In this document: positions 25,801 to 39,130 of the stretch, piece by piece
How positions within the stretch are numbered: the stretch's first letter is position 1
Layout of the letters: the number at the start of each line of letters is the position of its first letter
Assembly: GCA_963691705.1 (NCBI GenBank)
Contig: OY829545.1
Coordinates: forward strand, 12,601,893 to 12,665,892
Source: Viola odorata
Taxonomy: Eukaryota > Streptophyta > Magnoliopsida > Malpighiales > Violaceae
DNA length: 64,000 nucleotides
Reading direction: 5' to 3'
The notes under the pieces: generated by a model
What the model was told of the DNA's origin: nothing
The model's database searches: none
What the model saw: only the letters and a program-made list of their open reading frames with translations
Position numbers and translations under genes: made by a program

Positions 25801-28800
25801 ATACAATAAGTTAACCATGAACAAAAACAAACGAGAGAAGTCAAATCTTGAACAACAAATACCCGGCATCCTTCTCCATTTTCCAAAGCTTGCTTCACCT
25901 TCTTGATCATATTCTCAGCATCTTGATCAAAGCCATGGGCATGGATTTTGGCATCTGAATCATCGTGATCTTTATCATCACCTGATAAAAATTACAAATA
26001 TCAATCTTGTTACTTGATAATCCACGAAACCAAAGGAAAAACTTAAATTAAATGAAGTCTTGATAATAACTGATTTGCAATGGTTATCAAGACTAAATCT
26101 ATGGAAACAGTAGTGTCAATTTTGTTTTGGAACTATGTTAACTTTGGTTTAAGCTTAAGTTTATCCTACATCGTGGTTGCCGATTGGCAGCACATGACAC
26201 CCACATGGAAAATTTAGCTAGGGCTAGTAAGAGCCACCTTGTAGGAGTTATAAAAGGATCCTGCATAAAAGCTCATGGATATCTCCACCCTCCCTGCATA
26301 AAAGCTCATGACAAATTGCAGGTCTCTTCAGGCGACTATCAGCTCCCAAAGTGATCCTTAGCATTCAGCATATGTAGAATTCCTTCGGCAAACTATCAGC
26401 TACCTCCAGTGATCATTAGCATTCAGCATGCTGTTGTACTTTCTCAACCAATCATATCAATCCATATCTCTCATTTAATATGCACACTGGCAGCCTTAAA
26501 ACCAGTAGCACATGCAAACATTCTTGCCTTGATTTGCTTGCCAATTTAACATTCTTAAATAACCATCTTGGGGTGGGTTTGGATCATCAATATCATAACT
26601 GCCTGAGTAAATAAAGAACTGGCTATTGCGTGCCAATTGGCAATAGTATGCCAGTTCCAAGTTTATCATCCTGTGTTTATTAAACTAATTTAGCGTTAAC
26701 CGAAATCAGAGCTCTATATTATGAGTTAAATGTATGAGTGTATATGTTTGCCTTTGGATACAAAAACAAGATTTTACTTTATAATGTAGTCCATAGAAAA
26801 TAATGGTTAAACAAAATCATATATGAAGGTAAGAAGTCCATGTTCACCAAAAACAATAGAGGGTAAAAATCCATACTAAGTACAAAATCAATTTCAGTGC
26901 AGATCTCAAATGAATAGAAAGATAACTTTCAAGCCAAAACTAGATGGCATTTACACCAAGAGCATTACCATGGTTGTGAGACTCGTGTTCCTTTTCTACA
27001 AGATCTGATAAATATTCTGTGCCAGTAATATGGCCATGACTGTTTAGACGAAGCTGCAAAAACACACTAATCTGATTAAAGGGTCACACCAAACACATTC
27101 TAACATGCTACTACTGGACTAAAAACTCCACTCCCTGTGTTGAAAAGCACGCATGACTGAGTGAGGATTGCAAGGACTAATAAGGTGCATAGATAAGTAA
27201 CTCAAAATAAATATAAAGAGAGAAGGGACAATTGTAGTCCCTCTTTAAGAATTCCTATTTAAGGCCTCAGCCTTTATCTTTCCTTCTCCAACCTTAGCCC
27301 TAGACCTTTCAAACCATTTATAACCTTCTTGTGGGATTATTGGCGGTAGTTACTAATTAATTCAAAGGAATGTGCCCATCACATGTCCCAACACATCAGC
27401 AAAGAAAAGTAATCCTCAAAAGACTTAGGGTTTAATATTTTAGTTAACCTTAACAAACGTTGGAAGAGGAGATCCTACTAGCAATTTTATAGCTCTCTCT
27501 ATTTTCACTTCATACTTACTTAGATTAAAATAGCCAAACCACTTACCTAGTCTTTTTTCTTTTCTGGTCAAAAGGACCTACACTAGTCCTAGCCAACTAG
27601 ACCTGCTATCCTATTTCAGTAAAGACTTAAAATTTACATAACAAAAAACTATTCCTATGTTAACAAGAAAACATAAACAAAACCAGCATATTTAAGAACA
27701 AAGTGACGATAGAATATAAAATAGAAACCTAGAAAACTAACTTCCAGCAATCCAAACATTACAAGAAAGCACATGAACTTTGGAAACCAAATTGCAGTGC
27801 CAATTTTTTTTCCCTGCTTGTATGCATCATAGCATTTGTCGATTTCCCCCCCCCCCCCCCCCCCCACCTTTGCCCTTATATACACGATTGGAAGGCATTT
27901 CTTATTAATGAACAATTCTTTTAAGAGTGCAAGTTGGCCAATCATGCATATAACTTGTCTATTCAAGACCATTAAGCACTTCTAGCAAGTACGACTGATT
28001 AGCTCATTCTAGATCAAATGCATTCTATCCCATGAGATACATGACAGCTTCATATTGCAAAAAAGGATTCAAGGAAATAAAGAAACCTTACTTTCCATAT
28101 ATTAGTATCAAGGTCCACTTCATGCTTGCCAGACATGTCAATTGCATCAACACTCAAGACTGCACGGATTGATTGGAAAAGAAGTCAATAGAAAGGACAA
28201 GTATTGGAATGCTATCAAAGATGATGTTTATGTAAAATGGAAGTTGCTTCACAGATGAAAAATTAATCACTCACCATCACAAGGCAGAGAAGGAAATGTC
28301 ATATTTATGTGAATTGGAAGTGTTTCCCCACGTTTGAAGTCAACAGACATCTGCCAAGCGAGAGCATGGATCATTTAAGAAATGAATCTTATGCGATGTA
28401 GGGTAAAGCTACGAAATAACACTCAAGATTTATATAGAGAATTGTATTAAAAGAAATCCTAAGCAATGAGACTCAAGTGAGCAAATATGAAGCAGGACTG
28501 CCATGAATCAACTAACTCAACAAGGCTAACGATAATTATTACTTTTTCTTTTTTCTATTAACCCCTAGAATAAGAACAGGTTTGCTTTTGCTAGTTTTGC
28601 CATTTAATTTGTGGATGCTCGTCTTATTTTGCAATCAAATGATCCAGTGCACACCTTCTGAAAACAAAGATGTGGGGTTTCGGAAACCATATACAAGTAG
28701 CACGCAGACAAAATACTAACATGAACTCAGAATGGAAGGGAAAAACAGTAACGCGTCCTAATACGATGATGGAAAAGATCAGGAAGCAAGGCCATCTACC

Positions 28801-29199
28801 ATTCTTCCCAGTTTCACAAATCGAGTACCCGTCCAGCTCAACTTCAGTAGGACTATGGTAAAATAACTTAACAAGATTCGTTCATGACCAATGGTTTTGA
28901 TTAAAAACATGAGCGAATCGAGGAAGATTTAACACGGAACCTGATGAACGGTATAGGTTGTGAGATAATATGTGAGCTCGTGCAAGAACAAAGCCGCCAT
29001 TATGCACAGACCAAGGATGGAAACTACAAAATAACCAGAAACAAAATGAGAAAAGGAAAGTGCAGAACAAGCAAACATGAGTGAAATTAAAAGAGAGAAA
29101 GAGAGAGCTACCAAGAGCCCCAGATTGTGTTTTGTGCAGCAAATGCTCTTCTGCGCGAGGGAAAGCATCAAAGCTCCTCAATGCCTGCTTCACCCCCAT
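22880..29199 (-). CDS. ERGIC3/Erv46-like cargo receptor
   Basis: Member of the Erv41-Erv46 family, cargo receptors that cycle between ER and Golgi in COPII/COPI vesicles. Exons (minus): 29199-29112, 29023-28941, 28350-28275, 28159-28092, 27053-26969, 25981-25863, 25775-25692, 24795-24649, 23899-23794, 23690-23571 and 22950-22880; all phases agree and total 348 residues. It starts MGVKQALRSFDAFPRAEEHL and has a first membrane segment (SILGLCIMAALFLHEL, about residues 31-46), a lumenal domain (RGETLPIHINMTFPSLPCD, VLDVQRVAGNFHISVHGLNI), then AVYFLYDLSPITVTI and a second membrane segment near the C-terminus. The linker encoded by exon 6 is Asp/His-rich and shorter than in some homologues. Arabidopsis At1g36050-type proteins are the closest I recall; PDI-like PDIL5-4 shares the C-terminal half but has an extra thioredoxin domain not present here. 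Confidence 0.93.
27846..27865. repeat. Poly-C run of 20
   Basis: Twenty consecutive C residues inside intron 4 of the ERGIC3-like gene. The length is likely unstable and may be uncertain in the assembly. Confidence 0.9.
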
Positions 29200-30284
29200 C
29201 TCCCTTCGTCTTTACCGTTTCCTTTCTGTCCGTCTTTCAATAAACAATAACCTGCTCTCTCCTCCCCTACACATACCAATTGCTTAATCTAATGATGTTT
29301 CTTCTCTTCAATCAAACGTAGAAGAGAAAGGATCAGAAACGTACCTTAACAGGAGATGGATCCTTTAGGTCCAGAATGAAAGTGGGGGAGGAAGAGCGAA
29401 AACCGATTCGGCGCCTTTCAAGAAGAATGCAACTCGGAGTTGACGCCGGTTTGTTGGATGTGGCTTGTATTGTTAATCGGACTTACGTCATCCTGGGCTG
29501 GGCCTATTTGAAGAAAAAATTAAAAGAGTGTAGAAAAGTGTAATAGTATGATATAACTATGCCACTATTTGTTTTTTAAAAACAAGTATGGTAATTGACT
29601 AGCATATTTATTTTATCCTATTTTTTATAATTTTAATGATATTTTTTAATTTTAAAAAAAAATTAGGAAAACAAGTATTTCTTGTTCTGTTAGGTTAAAA
29701 TTAATTATATTCACACCAAGTTGATTTGTTAAAGAATAAATTATCTCAACCAGTAATTTTTCTATACATAAAGATCGAAGTTACGATTTCTTATTTAATC
29801 TTGAGAATAACAAAGCTCATACGATTTTTTTTTTTAAATTAATTTTTATAAATGCCAAATTGTCTTTTTAGAAAACTAGTTTTGAAAGTGTAAAAGCTCA
29901 CATGATATGATAGGTTTTTTTTGGTTTTTTTAATAACTATAATGGAGTGTTTTTTTTTTTGTAATGTTTTATTTTTTTTACGACGAAAAGGAAAAATAGT
30001 ACTAGCAATTAGCTAGGACGCGTATTGTGTAATGGCTTTTATGTACCTTACCTTTTATCCCTTTATATTTTAAGGAATTTTAGAACTTTTTTATTTTTTA
30101 AGGAAACTAAAAATAAAATAGGCTTATAAAAAAAGGAAAATAAAATACTTGAAAATATAGAGAAATCATTTTCAGATACCCATAACATAAACCCAACCTG
30201 AACTAACTGAAAGTGAACAGAAATGGTAGTTTGGCAGATTGTTTCCGATGATGTTGTAGGAAAGAGTAGCGGTTGGTAAGTAGG
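29200..30284. promoter_or_regulatory. Shared divergent promoter region
   Basis: The ERGIC3-like gene (minus) and MAPR4-like gene (plus) are head-to-head with 1,085 bp between their start codons. The left part is probably ERGIC3 5' UTR with a purine-rich leader; the middle (29510-30190) is AT-rich with long T runs. No open frame of interest. Confidence 0.4.
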
Positions 30285-33200
30285 ATGAAGAGTTCAAGTG
30301 TTTTATTCTGGATTACAGCGTTGGTGGTCGCAGTCACTGCCCTCTTCTTCAGTTTCAGATTCCCTCTCCTCAATCGCAACTTCGCCATCTTCCCTCTTTC
30401 TAGCCAACAGCAGGTCACAGACTTCCAATTCTCGCTACTTCTTCTTGTTGTTGTTGTTGTTTATTATTGTTCTAGGTTTTTCCATATTTACATAGCTTTG
30501 TTACTTACAATTCCAGAGACTATTCACCGCTGAAGAGCTTGCTCTGTACAACGGAACTGATGACACATTACCTATCCTCTTGGCAATTCTTGGGTATGTT
30601 GTTCATTTTGTTCTCTTTCTTTTTCTCTTTTGTGACTACTACTGAATTATAAGTTTTAATTAGTAACATGTAGTCACTGCTTTCTCCAATCAGATCCGTG
30701 TTTGATGTCACCGGAGGAAAATCTCATTACGGCGTGGGAGGTGGTTACCATCATTTTGCTGGAAGGTTTGTTCTTTTCCCCTCTCCCTCTCTCCAATTTC
30801 CCATGTTTATCTCTGTTTGTTTTTGTTTGGTGAATGATTGACCCTAAATTCGGAACATTTCTTTTTTCTTTTTTTCAATTGCTATGATAGAATGAGAATT
30901 AGAAGTTGTAATGCACTGGTGCATATTTATCTTTGGATGTTTCATCTTTGCCTCTGGTCTTAAGAAACAAAGACGAACAACGGAACTTAGCATTGAAAGC
31001 TCAAGCATCTACATATTGACCTTAGTCTGTTTTTGCAAAATATTTTTAAGTGAAACTGGATGCAGTAAGGAACAAGGTTGAAATGACTTCAATGCAGAAC
31101 AAGATATTTGAGTTTAAAAGGTTTTCACAAAATATTTTAAATTTGAAAATGGATGTAATGATAAGGTTGCAATGAGTGTGATGAAGAATAATATATAATT
31201 CATCTCATTTCCAGTTTAGTTGTTATGTATCACGTCTGTAATTTCAGTATTGTTTAGGGCTTTGCTTTCTATAGTGTTTCCCATTATGTGACTCAGGTTT
31301 TTGTTTCATTATAATGTGTTTTCCTAGTTTGGTGAGAAGAAGAACTTCTTAGTTTATTAGTTTGACTATAAATTTGCATTTATAGTACTTGTTTATCAGA
31401 AAATAATGTTCATCATATAGATATATGACAAGGACTATAAAAACAAATTCAGTTGAAAAGATAACCCCAATGTGAAGAAACTTCCTCAAAATAATGCCAT
31501 ATGATGATAGAATGAACTCGCTTCTCTCTGCTTTGAACATGATATGTCAACACTGTAGTGATCTTGTAGATACTATCGTATGTTGTTGGACCACTTTGGT
31601 ACATATGCTATTTGGCCTTTCTAGTGAATATACCATAGACTTGTGCTGACAAGTTTTTTGCTTTTTATTCTTCATGGACTTAGAGATGCTTCTCGTGCAT
31701 TTTTTTCAGGAAATTTTACAGGTAAACTGATAACTGTCCTTCTTTTATTTTTTATTTTTTAAAAAGATATGTGCTTCTTTAACCAAAGAAAAGCTAAGTA
31801 TGCAAGCCATTTTTTTATGCATTTGCATATCCTAAAAGTCATTATTCCTTTCCAGCCGATATTTTCTATGAATGGATTCTCAGATCTAGGCACCAGAAGA
31901 GAAGAATAAAACCTTTTGTAGCCTTCTTGCACAACCTATATGAATCCCAACTCCATAGTTTTTGCACTATTAGGAAGCCTGAAGCCCCCCACCAACAGAA
32001 TTCACCCTTTCTTGTAATGCTTTCACTTTTCTTTCACATAGCTCAGTAGTGTTTGTTAGTGCATTTATTTATTCCACCACTCTTTATAATGCAGGAGATG
32101 GACTCACAGACTCGTTACGTGGTCTGTCAAGCGCTGAGGTAATTGTCGTCATGTGTTCTTTTGTGTTGGAAGATATTGGGTTGCGCATATGCACTACAAC
32201 ATGGGGGAAGAGTAGCCATCCATGTTTTCTGTTTCATTAGTAAATTTCATCATACTGTTGAATCTGTATCATGTTGAGAAGTGTCTGATGGTGGATAACA
32301 CCATGCATGCAAAATGAGCTGTGAAAAAGTTTTGTACTATAGAAAAACTTAATTAGTTTTTATATAGGACAAAAGGTGCAAACCCATTTTTTAAGAAGCG
32401 AGTTACAGAACCCATTTTTGCTTGTGAGCAAAGCTACTATGTGAAAAATAATACTCGTCTCTATGACTGTTATTATTAGCTACAGTTCCAAATTGTTTGA
32501 TATAACTATTGCACTTGTAGGTGAAGAGTATTGTTGAATGGCGGGATTTCTATTTCAGAAGCTACAAGTGAGTTATGCATTGTTGATATATGATTTCTTT
32601 TGTGCATTTCAGTTCACAAAAATGGCAATTTACTCGTCCTTCCTTGGGGATACGGGCATCTGCCTCTATCTAATTAATGTTTTTGCGTCTTCCTCTTAGA
32701 GGCAGTGTAGGTTGGGAGGGAGAGTGAATCCCTGCCGCAACTTGTTCTCAGCATCTCTCATATACTATGGTTGCCAAAACTCTTCATTGGTTTTGATAAT
32801 GTTGTAATTATCTTTCCCCAGCTACCTGATATCTTATCGTGTACTGGGGATTTACTTACTGGAGTGACTAGAGAGCTATTCTGAAGTTTGAACTAACTTT
32901 TATACTTTTAATTAGTATCATTACTCGATGTTTACACTGCACTTACTAAATCACATCCTTTCTAGTCTGCATCAGCAGCGTAATAAGTTGACGGTTATAC
33001 AAAAACCCAAGTTTTAGTGAACTGTGTAACGCTTGGTATTTACAGGACCCTGACTCTTGATTGTTAGGTTTGTTGGTAAACTAGTAGGTCGTTATTATGA
33101 TAGTCAAGGAAATCCTACAAAGTCTTTGAAAGGAGTTGAAGCAAAGGCTGCGAGAGGAGCACAACTTTTGGAGAAGCAAAAAAATGAAGAAGCCAAACTA

Positions 33201-33581
33201 CTGAGTTGCAATTCGAGGTGGAGCCAGGGAGAGGGTGGGGAGGTATATTCTCTGGTCATGAAATGCATGCCCATTGTTAAGCTAACTCGTTACTGTTTAC
33301 CTCATAATATACGGTTGCTAAGATTATAGTTTTGAGAAATGTACTATGATAATATGCGACAAGATTCTATTCTTTCACTCTGATTTATGTCAGAAGTTTA
33401 TGTCTGTTGCCAGGTCTGGTGTGAAGATGGCTTCCCGAGGTTAGTTCAGAGACCGCTGGAAATTGCCTTGACTGGGAAGATGAGCAAGCGTTGCGCTTGC
33501 TTTAAGGAAGATCAACTAAAGCAGCCAGGGTTGGAAGTGTATGAAGGATGTGATTATCTTGGCAAGACTTGTCGAGTTTGA
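30285..33581 (+). CDS. MAPR4: Membrane-associated progesterone-binding-like protein (MAPR4 type)
   Basis: A cytochrome b5-like heme/steroid-binding protein of the MAPR family (relatives: PGRMC1, neudesin); plant members are linked to endomembrane heme or sterol binding. Exons: 30285-30413, 30517-30593, 30694-30765, 31684-31721, 32095-32138, 32521-32567, 33068-33242 and 33414-33581, total 249 residues. Residues 6-24 form an N-terminal signal-anchor (VLFWITALVVAVTALFFSF). The b5-like domain follows, with FTAEELALYNGTDDTLPILL, VFDVTGG, GGGYHHFAGRDASRAF and the family's GLTDSLRGLSSAEV, as in neudesin-like MAPRs. A cysteine-containing C-terminal region ends GCDYLGKTCRV. The ATG at 30285 fits; an in-frame TTG lies 12 bp upstream. 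Exon 7 must use the acceptor GTTAG at 33067; a better-looking TTTACAG 22 bp upstream would give a stop. In Arabidopsis the MAPR4 gene lies beside FANCD2 (from memory), interesting given the FANCD2-like exon at 45 kb. Confidence 0.9.
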
Positions 33582-34600
33582 ACCAGAGCTGTCATGGATA
33601 CTCACTTTTAGACGGTATTCGCAAACGAAATTCACAACAGGGCGTTAAAGTTATAAAACCTTTTTTAGCAGTGCTGGGAAAATCAAAGACTAGGAAATTA
33701 GGGACGTGCCATTGATATCTTTTCCCATCTACACTGTTATTTTAATGAAAAATGACATTTATTTACAAATTATATGATACTACCTTAGGTGTATTTGATC
33801 GCACAACTCTTCGTGCTATCCAACTTGATATCTTTTCATAGTCATAAACCTCTTGGCTCCGAATTAATTACGCGTTGCAGATTGCAGTAAGTAATGGAAA
33901 ACTAAAAGTTACTTTCATTATCATTTCACATGTCACATGTTACATAGCAAACATTCAGAAACATCCAACATGTATGTAATTTCAAGTCATCTTATTGCAT
34001 TTTGTATAGTGCATAGTGTCGCACAATGAGTGACAACGTATACTTTGCTTATTTTTTTTCTTTTTTCTTTTCTAAAATTATGGAATTAGAAATTTAGAAT
34101 TAATGCACCCTGATTTCTAATTCCCTCCCATCCCAATATCACGCCGACCATCAATTTGATATGGTTTTAGTTTTACTTTTATTTAAAACATTATACCTCA
34201 TAGTTTTTTTTTTTTAAATTCTGAATTTAATTAGCTCTCTAAACAAAATTAGAAGTTCCTAATACGGTTCTTAATTTTTTAGATTTATTAATTAATTCCA
34301 CTTTTACTTACCCAAAAATTCTATATTTGTCTTCTAAAGTTTAATTAGACTTTTATTTTTTAATATTAATAACAAATAAATCAAAACTTCTTAGACATAT
34401 TTTATTAACTTTTATAATTTTTTTAAATGATTTCTAAATATTCTATATATCATTACAGAATAAAAAGTAAAAATATTTAATACAATTTTTTCTATACCGT
34501 ACTATGAGCCCCTACAAAAATTAGTCTAACTTCGCACTAAACTTCGCCCCCCTAATTTTTTCCCCTAGCTCCACCCTTATTCACAAACGGACGGACATAT
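33582..34600. other. Intergenic, AT-rich
   Basis: 3' UTR of the MAPR4-like gene followed by AT-rich DNA. Around 34500-34580 a segment ending CTAATTTTTTCCCCTAGCTC followed by CACCC resembles one end of the hAT-like elements described further right, but the other end was not located. Confidence 0.35.
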
Positions 34601-34602
34601 AT

Positions 34603-34950
34603 TACCAATAAACTTATAGTTAAGTTACTTTCTAGTTTCTATAAAATATGAAAAACAATGTTTTTAATTATAGTCATTTAATCATATCACTTGATTAAAA
34701 CTCATACCCAAACTCAAAAAGAATTGGTAAGTTACCAATGAGCTTAAAGTTAAGTTACTTCCTATTTTCTACAAAATATGGAGAATAATGTCTTTTGAGT
34801 AAATTGTATAAATAGATTACCAACGAGCTTATAGCTAAGTTACTTTCTAGTTTCTACAAGACATGGAGAACAATGTCTTTAATTAGAGTCATTTAAACGT
34901 ATCACTCGGTTAAAATTCAGACCCAAACCCAAAATGAATCGGTAAATAGA
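34603..34950. repeat. Three imperfect tandem copies of a 110-130 bp unit
   Basis: Three blocks start ACCAATAAACTTATAGTTAA, ACCAATGAGCTTAAAGTTAA and ACCAACGAGCTTATAGCTAA, each followed by GTTACTT and, about 40 bp later, by an AACAATGTCTTTAATTA-like stretch. The middle copy is shortened. Confidence 0.7.
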
Positions 34951-34978
34951 TTTTTAGTTTGTTTCATGCCCACCAACT

Positions 34979-35463
34979 AAGGTAGTCAAATTTGGTCCGG
35001 CTCAGCCGGTTCGACCGAGAAATTTAGTGATCCGTCACCATATTTGGTTTGAAAAGCTTCCAAACCCTCTTTTTCGGGTTTGAGCTAAAAACCGATTGAT
35101 TCGAGCTGTCGAACCAGTAAATTGGTCGACCCAGTTCGGATTAAACCGAGTTGCTAAAGAAAATAAATTATAAAAAAATGCTAAACATGAGATTCGAACC
35201 ATGTTCAACATATTGGCCAACAAAACTTTAACTATTACAGCAACGCTATGTTTGTGATACTAAATTAGAATATAAAAAATAAATATAAGATAAAATTTCA
35301 TTTATTTTTAAAATTTCTTACACTCTACCTTCTACACCAATATTAAATTTTATTTACTAATTTATTAAAATTACGGGTCAATTTGGTTCAACTCCAGTTG
35401 AACCTTTGACCTTTAACCCTTTCTTCTGACCGGGTTTATCGCCGGGCTAAGTTTTACAACCTT
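34979..35463. mobile_element. Non-autonomous DNA transposon with 23-bp inverted repeats
   Basis: The left end AAGGTAGTCAAATTTGGTCC matches the reverse complement of the right end (AAGGTTGTAAAACTTAGCCC) with five mismatches, both continuing GGC. The interior is GGTTCGACC-rich at the left and AT-rich at the right. A target-site duplication was not clear. The 62-residue minus frame inside (35035-35223) is not a recognised protein. Confidence 0.55.
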
Positions 35464-35714
35464 GCCAACCTTGCCACCAACCCGCTGGTAATCTGGAATG
35501 TGCTGCAACCCGCCAACATGTCACACATAGAATTTCGACATGTCGTTTAGAGCAAGTTTCTTCTTTTTCTTTTGTACTGAAGGAGAGGGACCAGTTCTTC
35601 TTCAACCCTCCATAATCCCTCTTCCAAAGTTCTAACACTTAAAAATCATATTTTTCGCCAGCTGACTCGCCGATTCTCTCCACCCTAAGCCGTAGCGCGC
35701 CTCGCCGCCGTGTG

Positions 35715-38700
35715 ATGGCTGATTTCAAAACTTCCACTCACCGCGCCAAGTGGATCTTCACTCCTCCACAGCTCGTAAGTAGTGACCCGCTTTTCGTCGT
35801 TTTTCATACATAAACATAAACCCACATTGAAATTATTTTCTTGTTTCTGTTGTGTAGGCTGAGAAGCATAAAACCAACAACGAAAGAGCTAGACAAATGC
35901 TCGAGAAGGTAATTGTTATTAACTTCATCATTAACTTCGACCGAAGTTACAATTTTTTATTTGAGTTTTATTGTTTGTGCCTATTCTGTAGTATGCTACA
36001 ACTAGACTGGAAGTAGATATTGATGGGTCATTATCTTACCCAAAGCCGCACCTCAACACCACAACGGAAAATGGTAAGTTTTTTCTTTACACTATGCAAA
36101 GCATTGAGCTACATGATCAGTTCATTTGATTCAGTAATTTAGTTCTTCTGTGCTCTTATTCGGTGTATGATCTTGCACTTCCCTTCGTGTGGGATTTGTA
36201 AGTAGTTATTTTCAATGGGTCCTGCGCACTAGTACTGTTCTGTAATTTCTACATTTGAAATGTGTTCTTTTAATTCTTAGCTGACAAACATTCACGACCG
36301 AAGCCATTGAGTGTGGAGGAGGAACACTTTATGCGGGTTTATTATGAGTTTAAGCTGCGAGAAGTATGCGGTGCGTTTCACTTTCCACATAAAATTCAGG
36401 TTTGTTACTGTGAAACACATTGAAGAATGATGACTGTGAAAATTGAGGCATGGTTTGGGTTTTTATTTTGAGTTGGTGGTGTGTAATTTGCAGGCAACGG
36501 CACTGATATACTTTAAAAGGTTTTATCTCCAGTGGTCGGTTATGGAGCATGATCCAAAACACATAATGTACGGTTTCTTGAGATTGGTTTCATTTCTATG
36601 ATTTAAAGTTGGCAATGGTTTGTGTTTTTTCGTTTCTACCATATTTATGAGCTTCTGGAACTGCAGTAGGGGTACTGTAAGAAAATATGTTTAGATGTAG
36701 GTTGTGATGTGCTCCATTATTGGGATGGAATGATTCCCTTTCCTTATATGCCCCCTTTCCTCTGTTCACCTGATATCTGTTTGTCCCTATGTTCTTCTCA
36801 TATATATATTCCCTTTGAATAAAAAACAATTGAAATGGCTACTTTCTGTGCACAGGTTAACTTGCATATATGCAGCTTGCAAGATTGAGGAAAATCACGT
36901 TTCAGCAGAGGAGCTCGGTAAGGGCATCTCACAGGATCATCACATGATTCTCAATTATGAGATGTTAGTTCTTCAGGTATGGATGTGGAATCCATTTTAT
37001 GTTATTCCCTTCTTGTTGTTACCATCACTGGTAGTAAACGTAAACTTTGTGATGCAGAGTCTGGGATTTGATCTTATTGTTTATGCACCATATCGTTCCG
37101 TCGAAGGTTTTATTAACGAGATGCAGGTATGTTTAGTTAATCCATGTTCCATCTCTCCTGCCTACAGGCTTCAAAAATAGAATTCTACCTTGTTCTGGCT
37201 TCTCTTTCTGACAGCATATATTTACCCATAACTTTCTAAATTTATCTCATGCAATTTCTAAGGTTTAACTTTCTTCCATAGGATCTATTCCATGCAAAGG
37301 ATGAACAGATTCAAATGCTTAAGGTACTTGCTTTTATTTACATCTTTACAACTGGATGACATGTTCAAGTATCAAGTCTATTACTGCTGGTCTAAATATA
37401 ATTTTGATAACTGTTTACCTTCAAAGTGGCCTTTTAGTATACATATCGCTGCAGTTTATGTACTTCTAGGGGTGCTGTCAAATGTGGTTTAACTAGGATT
37501 TCCCTTTCTACCTTGGATGTGCTAATGTTGATTATAGTAGGTGAATGTCTTGTAGGAGGCTGCAAATGCAGAGATTGATAAAATGATGTTCACTGATGCA
37601 CCACTTCTGTTCCCTCCTGGGCAGGTAATCAGCCAAAATCCATTCATCAGTTAATGTCTGGCTTGGTTTATTTTGAAGATGAAATTACATCTCTTTTGTA
37701 TAACAAGAAGATATAATGCAAAAGAAGTAAACTTGCCATAATATCAAATAGGGACAAAATAGACCATGTAAGATCCTACTTGACTTTAAATTCTGTGCAA
37801 AACAAACCGTGTTACCAGTGTAACTAATGCAGACTTTAAAAAATAATTTCTTGTTTGATTCTGATGTAGTAAGCAGTTTCATCATTTTAAAATCAGAAAA
37901 GACAACTTTCTTCTGTGGACATTTCGCGGCCTTATTTAAGTGACGTTTCTTTTTCACCTCTAACGTCTTGGTCTGGTGGTTGAATCCTTCCATGTTATAA
38001 TATCTTCACATTTTCTTTATCCACGCCTTACAGTTGGCATTGGCTTCACTGCGCACTGCGAATGAAGTATGCGGAGTTTTTGACTTTGAAAGGTTATGAT
38101 TTGAACGGCAATCTTCTGCCATGTCTTCCTGTGTGTGGAGAACTGTGCTTTTCTTGTTATAAACTTGGGTTGAGTGAGTCAGGAGTTAGTATTAAACTCA
38201 ACATGCTGTTGACAACTCTCTTTTCCTCATTTCTTTAATATTTCCTTGCAGGTTTCTTAGGAGCATCCTGTCTCTTCAGAATACTGCACACATGATACCA
38301 GAGCTTATTGAATCCATAAATGCCATTGATCCTTTGGTATATCTTCAAGCCATAGCTTGATTTCCCCCCAAACCTAAGTTCTATTACCACTTTCTATAAT
38401 TGTAGAGGCAGGAGAGATTATGTAAGCAATGGCTTCGTTTGTTAATCTGCTTAATGGCCTTCTTTACAGGTAAAAGGGTACAAGTTCCCTACAGAAAAGG
38501 ATATGAAGCACATTAATCGGAAACTGAAATCTTGCTGGGGTCATAACTCTCATGACGAGTACGTTGTTTCAAAGATTTAGTTGTCTTATTATGCCCACCA
38601 TTATTACTTAAAGTGTTTTTTTTTCTCACATTGTGACTGCTTGGCAGCGGTAAGAAAAGGGAGAAGAAATCAAAACACAAGTCTCATAGGAGTTCAAAAG

Positions 38701-38729
38701 AAGTGCCAAATGGTCCATCACACGCTTGA
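35715..38729 (+). CDS. CYCH1-1: Cyclin H, regulatory subunit of CDK-activating kinase / TFIIH
   Basis: Cyclin H binds CDKD in the CDK-activating kinase, which phosphorylates cell-cycle CDKs and, within TFIIH, the RNA polymerase II tail. Thirteen exons: 35715-35774, 35858-35908, 35992-36073, 36281-36399, 36494-36567, 36856-36976, 37058-37126, 37282-37323, 37556-37624, 38034-38092, 38252-38336, 38470-38558 and 38648-38729, giving 333 residues, close to the 336 of Arabidopsis. It begins [20 protein letters not shown]. The cyclin box includes [38 protein letters not shown] and [38 protein letters not shown] and [20 protein letters not shown] complete the fold. The C-terminus has [14 protein letters not shown] and a Lys/His/Ser-rich tail. 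The ATG follows a GC-rich leader and no other start competes. All junctions are GT-AG and in phase. Confidence 0.96.
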
Positions 38730-39130
38730 TTGGATGTTCTATGATGTCCAGTGGCTTCATCCCATGTCTGGTTCCTCAGATTTTTTTAGAGCACCCTATA
38801 CTGCTACATTGAAAACCAAATATAATCTTATTGGAGTTGGAACTGCAGCAATACACAGGTACTGCATTTTTTCCAGCGTCTCAGGGCTAGATGATCTTAT
38901 AAAGGAATGACTTTCTAGTTTCTAGTTTGTAGATGTAGCCAACTGTATCACACTTTGCAACAGAAGAATGGTTAAAATGTTCAAACTGATGAAATGTTGC
39001 CTGTTAGAAATTTTTAGATGGATATTTTTTACTTTTGGTTATTTATTGTTAGTGAGTGTAGCCTTTTAATCTAACAGAGGAAAAAAAGGAAAGTTGAAGG
39101 CAAACAAGAAAATTTATTGACTTTCAACAA
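38730..39130. other. Convergent 3' region between cyclin H and UGT copy A
   Basis: Probably contains the cyclin H 3' UTR. The 109-residue frame overlapping the last exon (38581-38910) is a shadow of intron and UTR. Confidence 0.45.

Noticed and set aside
28670..28861. 63-residue plus-strand frame
   Set aside because: Lies antisense within an intron of the ERGIC3-like gene, with no similarity.
38581..38910. 109-residue frame overlapping the last cyclin H exon
   Set aside because: Starts in the intron and runs out of frame through the exon into the 3' UTR.
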